Shown here piece by piece: positions 57,896 through 64,000 of a stretch of 64,000 nt of DNA. The stretch is from Virgisporangium aurantiacum (GTDB lineage Bacteria > Actinomycetota > Actinomycetes > Mycobacteriales > Micromonosporaceae), in contig NZ_BOPG01000025.1 of assembly GCF_016863635.1 (NCBI RefSeq), positions 92,756-156,755 on the forward strand, written 5' to 3'. The notes beneath the pieces are model-generated. The model saw only the letters and a list, made by a program, of their open reading frames with translations, was not told where the DNA came from and ran no database searches. Made by a program: the position numbers and the translations under genes. Each line of letters starts with the position of its first letter. Position 1 is the first letter of the stretch.

Positions 57896-58699
57896 ATGCG
57901 GGCCTTCGCTGACCGGGAGCCGCCCATCCACGTCACCGAATGGATGGACGCCGGCGCGGTCGCCGATCCGCCGGCCGTGCTGGTGCACGGGACCCTGTCG
58001 TGGGGGACGTTGACGTTCGAACGGCAGCGGACGCTCGCGCTCCGGCGGCGGCTGCTCGTTCCCGACCGGCGCGGATTCGGGGCCAGCCCCGACCTGCACG
58101 GGTCGCGGTACACCAGCGACCACGACGTCGACGCGCGGGACGTCATCGCCCTCCTGAGCGGGGGTGGACATCTGGTGGGCCACTCGTACGGCGCCGTGGT
58201 GGCCATGCTCGCGGCCGCGGCCCGGCCCGACCTCGTGCGGTCGCTGGCGTTGATCGAGCCGCCGGCGCACATGGTGGCGATCGACGATCCGGTGGTCGCC
58301 GCCGCGGTGACGCGGGCGCGGGCGTTCATGGCGCTGGCCCGGCGCGAATCGGCGGAGGACTACCTGCGGATCGTCTTCGACGACAACGACGTTCCGCGGC
58401 CGGCGCCGCCCGACCGGCTGCTGCGCGCCGCCGCGACGGCGTTGCACGAGCGGCCGTGCTGGCTGGCCGACGTTCCCGTGGCGCCGCTGGCCTCCGCAGC
58501 GTATCCGCGCCTGGTCCTGGTCGGTGCCCGCGACGCCAGGGCGGCGGGCTTCGACCCGGTGCTCCCGCTGGTCGCACGCACGGTCGCCGATCGGATCGGC
58601 GCGGACCTCGTCACCGTTGCGGGCGCGGGTCACGACGTGCAACGGGACCGGCCCGGGGAGACCAACCGGCTCCTGGAACGGTTGTGGTCGGCCGGTTGA
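57896..58699 (+). CDS. alpha/beta-hydrolase
   Basis: A 267-residue hydrolase: VLVHGTLSWGT is the oxyanion loop (HG), VPDRRGFGASPD the strand 4 loop, and LVGHSYGAVVAML the nucleophile elbow with Ser about 100. The catalytic His is in GAGHDVQRDRPG. Substrate unknown; it could be an esterase or epoxide-hydrolase-like enzyme. TAGTGT lies six bases before the ATG and there is no SD. Confidence 0.84.
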   Translation: MRAFADREPPIHVTEWMDAGAVADPPAVLVHGTLSWGTLTFERQRTLALRRRLLVPDRRGFGASPDLHGSRYTSDHDVDARDVIALLSGGGHLVGHSYGAVVAMLAAAARPDLVRSLALIEPPAHMVAIDDPVVAAAVTRARAFMALARRESAEDYLRIVFDDNDVPRPAPPDRLLRAAATALHERPCWLADVPVAPLASAAYPRLVLVGARDARAAGFDPVLPLVARTVADRIGADLVTVAGAGHDVQRDRPGETNRLLERLWSAG

Positions 58700-58745
58700 T
58701 GCGCCGGGGTCCACTTAGGATGGTCGGACACGAGGAGGTGTGTCG

Positions 58746-59657
58746 ATGCGTGCTGTGGTGGTCACCGCGTTGGGTGGGCCGGAGGTCCTGCAGGTCGTCG
58801 AACAGCCCGACCCGTCGCCCGCCGCCGGTCAGGTGGTGGTGAGGGTGCGCGCGACGTGCGTCAACCCGGCCGACATCGGGGCGCGCGTCGGGCAGATTCC
58901 GGGTGGGCCGGTGCCGCCGCCGTTCCTGCTGGGGTGGGACATCGCCGGCGAGGTCGTGGAGGTCGGCGCCGGGGTCACCGACCTCGAGGCGGGCCAGCCG
59001 GTCGTCGGGATGATTCCGTGGTTCCAGACCCGGGGAGCGGTCGGCGGGTACGCGGAACTGGTGGCGGCCGACGCCGAGTGGCTGGTGCCGGTGCCCGACG
59101 GCCTGGATCCGGTGGTCGCCTCGACGATCCCCCTCAACGCGCTGTCCGCCCACCGGTCCCTGGAGATCATGGCGCTGTCCGGACCGACGACACTTCTGGT
59201 GACCGGTGCCAGCGGCGCCGTCGGCGGCTTCGCCGCGCAGTTGGCGGTGCGGGCCGGGCACCGGGTGCTGGCGTCGGCCACGCACGACGACGAGCAATGG
59301 GTCCGCGGCCTCGGCGTCGACACCGTGATCCCGCGGTCGGCCGACCCGTTCCCGGAGCAGGCACCGGCCGTCCTCGATGCGGTGCCCCTCGGTGAGCCGG
59401 CCAACGCGGCGGTCGCCGACGGCGGCGTGCTGGTGTCCACCCGGCCGACACCACCGATCGATCCCGCCCGCGGGGTGCGCCAGGAGATCGTGATGGTGCG
59501 CCTCGACCGGCCGGCCCTGCGCGCGCTCGTCGACGACGTGGCCGCCGGCCGGCTGCGCACCCGGGTCGCGGCGACGGTGCCGCTGGCGGAGGCGGCCGGG
59601 GCGCACCGCCGGGTCGAGGCCGGGGGCCTGCGCGGCAAGGTGGTCCTGGTTCCCTGA
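58746..59657 (+). CDS. NADPH:quinone oxidoreductase-like MDR protein
   Basis: A 303-residue zinc-independent medium-chain reductase with the GroES-like domain (CVNPADIGARVGQIPGG) and cofactor loop VTGASGAVGGFAAQL. The central part (PLNALSAHRSLEIM) is family-typical. AGGAGG lies seven bases before ATG 58746, favouring it over GTG 58740. A paralogue of similar type is at 11708-12688 but identity appears low. Confidence 0.84.
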   Translation: MRAVVVTALGGPEVLQVVEQPDPSPAAGQVVVRVRATCVNPADIGARVGQIPGGPVPPPFLLGWDIAGEVVEVGAGVTDLEAGQPVVGMIPWFQTRGAVGGYAELVAADAEWLVPVPDGLDPVVASTIPLNALSAHRSLEIMALSGPTTLLVTGASGAVGGFAAQLAVRAGHRVLASATHDDEQWVRGLGVDTVIPRSADPFPEQAPAVLDAVPLGEPANAAVADGGVLVSTRPTPPIDPARGVRQEIVMVRLDRPALRALVDDVAAGRLRTRVAATVPLAEAAGAHRRVEAGGLRGKVVLVP

Positions 59658-59660
59658 CGT

Positions 59661-62204
59661 TCAGTCGGTGGGCAGGTCCAGCGTGAACGACGTGCCGCCG
59701 CCGGGTGCCGGGCCGGCGGTGATCGTCCCGTGGTGGGCCTCGACGATGGCCTTGGCGATCGTCAGGCCGAGACCGGTGCCCTTGATGCCGCGGCTGGTGG
59801 CGGTGTCGGCGCGGAAGAAGCGCGTGAACAGCTGGGGGTACTGCTCGGCGGGGATGCCGATGCCGGAGTCGGTCACCGTGACCGTGATGCCGCCGGGGCT
59901 GTCGACGGCGGTGACGGTGACGGTGCCGCCGGCGGGCGTGTACTTGATCGCGTTGGACAGCAGGTTGTCGACGACCTGTCGCAGCCGGCGGGCGTCGCCG
60001 AGCAGCACCCTGGTGCAGCTGATACCCGTGGTGAGCGTGAGCCGCTGGGCGTCGGCGGCGGGCTGGTGTGCGGCGGTCGCGTCCCGGAGCAGTTTGGCCG
60101 GCACGAGGGGACGCGCGTCGATCGTCATGTGACCCGCGTCGAGGCTGGCGAGGTCGAGCAGGTCGTCGACGAGGGTCTGCAGGTGGCTGCTGGTGCGCGC
60201 GATGACCGACAGCTCCCGGCGGTCGGCCAGGTCGGCGTCCTCGCGCAGCAGTTCGGTGTAGCCGGCGATGACGCCGATCGGGTTGCGCAGCTCGTGCACG
60301 ACGACGGCGACGAACTCGTCCTTCATCCGGTCCAGTTCCTTCAGTCGCCGCACGTGCCGCTGCTCCTCCTCGAGCAGTTGCTCCCGCTGCTCGGCCAGCT
60401 CCCGGCGATCGGTGACGTTGGTGCAGATCCCGTCGACGAGGAGCCGGTCGCCGTCGCGGCGGGCGGTGGCCCGGGTCCACACCCAGCGGGTGACGCCGTC
60501 GTCGCCGCGGACCCGCACCTCGATGTCGGCGGGTTCACCGGCGGCGACGGTGGCGTGGAACGCGGCGAAGGTGCCCAGGTCGTCGGGGTGGATGCGGACG
60601 GCGAGGGCGGCCCCCATGTCGGCGTCGGTGGGCAGTTCGGCGCCGAACACGCCGGTGCCGTTCGGGCTGGCGTAGACCGAGTGCACGGTGCCGTCCGGGC
60701 GGATCTCCACGGTCCACAGGTAGTCGTTGACCTGTTCGACGACGCGGTCGAAGTCGCGGCGGGCGGCGGCCAGGGCGAGCGTGAGGTCCTCGGCGCGCCG
60801 GCGCTCGACGTAGCGGCTCACGTGGGTGGCGATGCTGTCGAGCAGGCTCAACACGTCGATGTCGGGGGGCATCTCGGTGTCGGTGAAGAACGCCAGCACG
60901 CCGACGACCCGGTCGCCGCTGCGCACCGGTAGCCCGATCGCCGTGCACAGCCCCGCCTCGACGGCGGCCTCCTGGCGGCCACCGCCGGCGGCACCGGCCG
61001 GGATCGGGCTGCTCCACACCGGTCCCCCTTCCTGCCACACCGCGCCGGCGAGCCCGACGCCCTCCGCGAACGACAGCGGTTCGGCGCCGGTGAACCCGGA
61101 CAGGTCCCGACCCGGCGTCGTCCACGAACTGGCCCGGGTGATGTGCCGCGCGTCGTCGTCGACCTGCCAGTACTCCGCGCACGCCCAGCCGAGTTCGGCG
61201 GCGGCGGCCGCGACGGCGGCGGACGCGGCGGCGAGGGCGCTGGTGGCGTCGGCCAGGGCGTGGGCGACCGCGTGACGGGTGCGGCGGCGCTGCTCGGCCC
61301 GGTGGGTGTCGGTGATGTCGTGCATCGCCACGACGGCACCGAGGCGGCGGCCGTCGGCGGTGTCGATGGGCCGGCCGTTGGCAAGGAAGCGGCGGACCTG
61401 CCCCTCCGGGTTGCGGACGACGAGATGCTCGCCGAGCACCACCTCGCCGGCGTAGGCGCGGGCCAGCGGCACCTCGCCCGCGCCGTGCACCTGCCGGGCC
61501 GCCTGGTTGAACAGGAGCAGCCGGCCGTCGCTGCCGCAGGCCACCACGCCGGTGTCCAGGCTGTCGAGCAGCGTCTGCAGGAACGTGCGTTCGTCGGCGA
61601 GGCGCTGCCGTTCGGCCTCCAGTTGCAGCTCGCGGCGTTCGGCCTCCTCGGCCAGCGCGGCGTTGAGCCGGGCCTGGCGGCGACGCTCGAACAACGCCAC
61701 GACCATGGCGGCGAGGTCCTTGAGCCGGTCGACCTGTTCGTCGCTCAGGTCGCGCGGTTCGGTGTCGAACACGCACAGCGTCCCGAGGGCGTACCCCTGC
61801 GGGGTGACCAGCGGCGCCGAGGCGTAGAACCGCACGTCGGCGAGGACGCCGGTGACCCACGGGTTCGAGCCGTAGGTCGGGTCGACCGACGCGTCCCGCA
61901 CGTGCACGAACTCGCCCGCCTGGAACCGGATCGCGCACATCGAGTCGGACCGCGCCGAGTCGCCGCCCTCGAAGCCGACCGTGGTCAACTGGCACTGCCG
62001 TTGCTCGTCGATCAGGTTCAGCGTCGCGGTCGGCACCCCGGCGACCAGCGCGGCGACCCGCACCGCCGCCTCGAGCTCGTCGTCGGCCGGCGCGTCGAGC
62101 AGCCGGTACTCGTGCAGCGCGGCCAGCCGCCGCCGCTCGTGCTCGATGGTGCGCGCAGGCAGAACCGACGTCACCTTGCCCCCATCGGCAGGGCAGCCGA
62201 CCAT
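59661..62204 (-). CDS. multi-sensor cytosolic histidine kinase (GAF-PAS-GAF-PAS-HK)
   Basis: An 847-residue kinase. Domain order: GAF (about 30-180; SMCAIRFQAGEFVHVRD is the phytochrome-like GAF pattern), coiled coil, PAS (about 215-320; RFLANGRPIDTADGRRLGAV), second GAF (about 325-480), PAS/PAC (about 490-600; MGAALAVRIHPDD), HisKA (VVVHELRNPIGVIAGYTELL) and HATPase_c (LLSNAIKYTPAGG; DSGIGI; GTGLGLTIAKAIV). No TM helix and no receiver nearby, so its partner is elsewhere. ATG 62204 has AAAGG upstream; GTG 62174 also fits. It is divergent from GH76. Confidence 0.88.
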   Translation of the reverse strand: MVGCPADGGKVTSVLPARTIEHERRRLAALHEYRLLDAPADDELEAAVRVAALVAGVPTATLNLIDEQRQCQLTTVGFEGGDSARSDSMCAIRFQAGEFVHVRDASVDPTYGSNPWVTGVLADVRFYASAPLVTPQGYALGTLCVFDTEPRDLSDEQVDRLKDLAAMVVALFERRRQARLNAALAEEAERRELQLEAERQRLADERTFLQTLLDSLDTGVVACGSDGRLLLFNQAARQVHGAGEVPLARAYAGEVVLGEHLVVRNPEGQVRRFLANGRPIDTADGRRLGAVVAMHDITDTHRAEQRRRTRHAVAHALADATSALAAASAAVAAAAAELGWACAEYWQVDDDARHITRASSWTTPGRDLSGFTGAEPLSFAEGVGLAGAVWQEGGPVWSSPIPAGAAGGGRQEAAVEAGLCTAIGLPVRSGDRVVGVLAFFTDTEMPPDIDVLSLLDSIATHVSRYVERRRAEDLTLALAAARRDFDRVVEQVNDYLWTVEIRPDGTVHSVYASPNGTGVFGAELPTDADMGAALAVRIHPDDLGTFAAFHATVAAGEPADIEVRVRGDDGVTRWVWTRATARRDGDRLLVDGICTNVTDRRELAEQREQLLEEEQRHVRRLKELDRMKDEFVAVVVHELRNPIGVIAGYTELLREDADLADRRELSVIARTSSHLQTLVDDLLDLASLDAGHMTIDARPLVPAKLLRDATAAHQPAADAQRLTLTTGISCTRVLLGDARRLRQVVDNLLSNAIKYTPAGGTVTVTAVDSPGGITVTVTDSGIGIPAEQYPQLFTRFFRADTATSRGIKGTGLGLTIAKAIVEAHHGTITAGPAPGGGTSFTLDLPTD

Positions 62205-62215
62205 CTGAGCCTTTC

Positions 62216-62240
62216 GTATTGAACGCCTTTGTATTCAACG
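62216..62240. promoter_or_regulatory. repeats in the kinase/GH76 intergenic region
   Basis: GTATTGAACG at 62216-62225 and GTATTCAACG at 62231-62240 are direct repeats 15 bases apart; TTGAA and TTCAA arms also make an inverted repeat. This AT-rich patch is the most likely operator/promoter for either divergent gene. Confidence 0.45.
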
Positions 62241-62329
62241 ACGACGCTCGATGGTTGACGGCGTCTCCGCGCGCGGCTAGATTTCGCGTCTCGCGGAGAT
62301 TTTCCGGCATGCCGACACGGGGGCATCGC

Positions 62330-63763
62330 ATGAAGAGATCGCGTGCTGTGGCGTCGGCGCTGGCCGGCGTCCTCGCCGTCGCTGTTGTCGCGGTACCCGC
62401 CGGCGCCGCCGCCCGGTCGGTCTGCAACCGGTACTGCGACGGTCGCGACCCGGCGCTCGCGCCGGGCCAGCGGGTCCCGGTGGTCACCGCGATTTCGGGA
62501 CGCACGATCAGGCTGCTCTTCGACGACGCCGACGCCATGGGGTGGGCGTCCATCGACGACGGTGGGCCCGGCGACCAGGTCTGGCTCGACCGCTCCTTCG
62601 ACGGCGGCCGCACCTGGTCGGACGGCAGCAAGCTGGGCGTCACCGCCGTTCCGGCCGGGTACACCGGCTGGCGCACGGCGATGTTCAACGTCGACGACTG
62701 GTACGCCTACGACGTCGGCGCGCTGCGCGCCTGCGGGCGCACCGCCGCGTCCACCGCGACCGCCTGTACTCCGTGGGCCCGCACCACCTGGAACGCCTAC
62801 AGCGCATCGACCGCCGCCGCGACCGGGCTGATGCAGTTCTACAACTACGACACCGGCCTGTTCGAGACGACCGGCTGGTGGAACTCGGCCAACGCGCTCA
62901 CCGCGCTCATCGACAACATCCGGGTCACCGGAATGCCGAGCTGGCGCTACGCGATCGCGAACACGTACACCCGCAACGTGCGCGCCAAGAACGGCAACTT
63001 CATCAACAGCTACGTCGACGACACGGGTTGGTGGGTGCTGGCCTGGCTGGCCGCCTACGATCTGACCGGCGAGGCCCGCTACCTGGCCACCGCCCGGGCC
63101 GGCGCCGACTTCATGAACACCCAATGGGACGCGGTGTGCGGCGGCGGCGTGTGGTGGACCACCGCGAAGACCTACAAGAACGCCATCTCCAACAGCCTGT
63201 TCCTCCAGGCGAACGCCGCGCTGCACAACCGGATCGCGGGCGACACGGTGTATCTGCAACGGGCAAGAGCCGGGTGGACCTGGTTCGCGGGGTCCGGCAT
63301 GATCAACAGTGCCGGTCTCGTGAACGACGGCCTCACCACCACGTGCGCCAACAACGGCCAGACAACCTGGACCTACAACCAGGGCGTCCTGCTGGGCGGC
63401 CTGGCGGAGTTGCATCGCGCCACCGGCGACCCCGCCGTGCTGGCTTCTGCCCGGTCCCTGGCCGACGCGTCCACCACCTCGCCGACACTGAACCCGGCCG
63501 GAATCCTGCGCGAGCCGTGCGAGGCCGCGAGCACCTGCAACGGCGATCAGACGTCGTTCAAGGGCATCTACGTCCGCAACCTGGCGAAGCTCGACGCGGT
63601 GCTGGCCGACCACCCGTACACCCCGTACCTGACCCGCCAGCGGGACAGCGCCCACGCGGCCGACCGGACCCCGCCGGACCTGTACGGCCTCCGCTGGACC
63701 GGCCCCGTCGACGCCACCGACGCCGCCCGCCAACAGAGCGCCGTGGACCTCCTCAACACCTGA
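62330..63763 (+). CDS. secreted GH76 alpha-1,6-mannanase-like glycoside hydrolase
   Basis: A 477-residue secreted enzyme. The signal peptide (AVASALAGVLAVAVVAVPAG) is followed by a domain of about 120 residues (VCNRYCDGRDPALAPGQRVP) and an alpha/alpha-six barrel from about residue 160 (WWNSANALTALIDNIRVTG; NFINSYVDDTGWWVLAWLA). The paired Asp-Asp of YVDDTGWW (about 229-230) is the GH76 catalytic motif. GH76 enzymes cut alpha-1,6-mannan of fungal or mycobacterial walls. CGGGGGC lies before ATG 62330. A 16-bp hairpin ends the gene. Confidence 0.87.
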   Translation: MKRSRAVASALAGVLAVAVVAVPAGAAARSVCNRYCDGRDPALAPGQRVPVVTAISGRTIRLLFDDADAMGWASIDDGGPGDQVWLDRSFDGGRTWSDGSKLGVTAVPAGYTGWRTAMFNVDDWYAYDVGALRACGRTAASTATACTPWARTTWNAYSASTAAATGLMQFYNYDTGLFETTGWWNSANALTALIDNIRVTGMPSWRYAIANTYTRNVRAKNGNFINSYVDDTGWWVLAWLAAYDLTGEARYLATARAGADFMNTQWDAVCGGGVWWTTAKTYKNAISNSLFLQANAALHNRIAGDTVYLQRARAGWTWFAGSGMINSAGLVNDGLTTTCANNGQTTWTYNQGVLLGGLAELHRATGDPAVLASARSLADASTTSPTLNPAGILREPCEAASTCNGDQTSFKGIYVRNLAKLDAVLADHPYTPYLTRQRDSAHAADRTPPDLYGLRWTGPVDATDAARQQSAVDLLNT

Positions 63764-63787
63764 CGCTCATCCGCGTCATCGACACAA

Positions 63788-63829
63788 CGTGGAGGATGAT
63801 CAGGCCTCCAGCACTGATCATCCTCCACG
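63788..63829. terminator. bidirectional 16-bp perfect hairpin
   Basis: CGTGGAGGATGATCAG (63788-63803) and its complement (63814-63829) enclose a 10-base loop. It lies between the stop codons of convergent genes, 24 bases after the GH76 stop. Confidence 0.85.
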
Positions 63830-63851
63830 ATCTCGCGCGATCGCCTTGGGT

Positions 63852-64000
63852 TCAGACGGTGAGGGTCCAGGTGTCGATGGTGCCGGTGTCGCCGGCGAAG
63901 ACGTCCTGCACCCGCAGTTTCCAGACGCCGGCGCGGGTTTCGCCGGACAGGTTGGCGGTGTAGGTGGTGTTGAGGTTGGCGACGTCGTCACCCGAGGTGG
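63852..64000 (-). CDS. C-terminal P-domain (proprotein convertase) of a protein running off the window
   Basis: Only the last 49 codons are present. They read DDVANLNTTYTANLSGE, GVWKLRVQDVFAGDTGT and IDTWTLTV, the end of a P/Homo B domain, typical of secreted subtilases, metalloproteases or trypsin-like proteases of actinobacteria. The catalytic part lies beyond position 64000. Confidence 0.78.
   Translation of the reverse strand, partial: TSGDDVANLNTTYTANLSGETRAGVWKLRVQDVFAGDTGTIDTWTLTV

Noticed and set aside
1..64000. CRISPR arrays, tRNA or rRNA genes, insertion sequences, integrases or attachment sites
   Set aside because: No regularly spaced repeats, no CCA-ended cloverleaf or rRNA motifs, and no transposase or integrase reading frame noticed on either strand.

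Overview
The window is very GC-rich DNA with short intergenic gaps, many GTG starts and gene families typical of Actinobacteria: ECF sigma factors, DDN-type deazaflavin oxidoreductase, Eis-like acetyltransferase, SoxR and LytR_C. The many secreted carbohydrate-active proteins, a complete RsbR-S-T module and a TPR-CHAT/subtilase/ECF cassette suggest a soil saprophyte, most likely of the Micromonosporales or a related order. That placement is inference from gene content. No rRNA, tRNA, CRISPR array, insertion sequence or phage gene was seen.

Layout. 1-1900: HAD phosphatase, a decayed secreted-protein fragment, and a family 2 glycosyltransferase. 2010-3336: ECF sigma factor with an overlapping membrane partner. 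3437-9544: six tightly packed genes, rsbR-rsbS-rsbT, an ATPase/PP2C fusion, a hybrid histidine kinase and a receiver/PP2C protein, forming a stressosome-type relay. 9573-14940: secreted proteins and small metabolic enzymes. 14976-37104: mostly oxidoreductases and small enzymes, many paired head-to-head with a regulator (LysR/SDR, MarR/MarR, methyltransferase/XRE, cupin/MarR, AKR/TetR, NmrA/SoxR), each pair sharing a short intergenic region with a visible inverted or direct repeat. Also here are a PrfH-like release factor beside a truncated UvrC-like nuclease, and a YcaQ/AlkX-type glycosylase. 37159-42298: a secreted protein, a phosphotransferase, and an HK/RR pair divergent from an ABC exporter. 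42351-49435: a broken secreted beta-helix gene, an orphan, then the TPR-CHAT protease divergent from subtilase-ECF sigma-small partner. 49386-52732: membrane protein and NarL-type two-component system. 52884-64000: cytosolic zincin, secreted sialidase-like protein, small secreted protein with a SARP-type promoter, MOSC, hydrolase, quinone reductase, multi-sensor kinase, GH76 mannanase, and the end of a P-domain protein.

Two points stand out. First, about nineteen genes lack a Shine-Dalgarno sequence and instead carry a TANNNT hexamer 6-8 bases before the start codon, the signature of leaderless mRNAs; regulators in this class often have their operator over the start codon. Second, two signalling modules link protein-level switches to transcription: the RsbRST relay and the CHAT/S8/ECF cassette. 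The latter places a caspase-like protease beside a sigma factor and is the best candidate here for an under-described stress or defence system.

Three other genes carry apparent frameshifts (17567-17997, 18787-19352, 42351-43512). These could be real decay or sequence errors, and raw reads would settle it.
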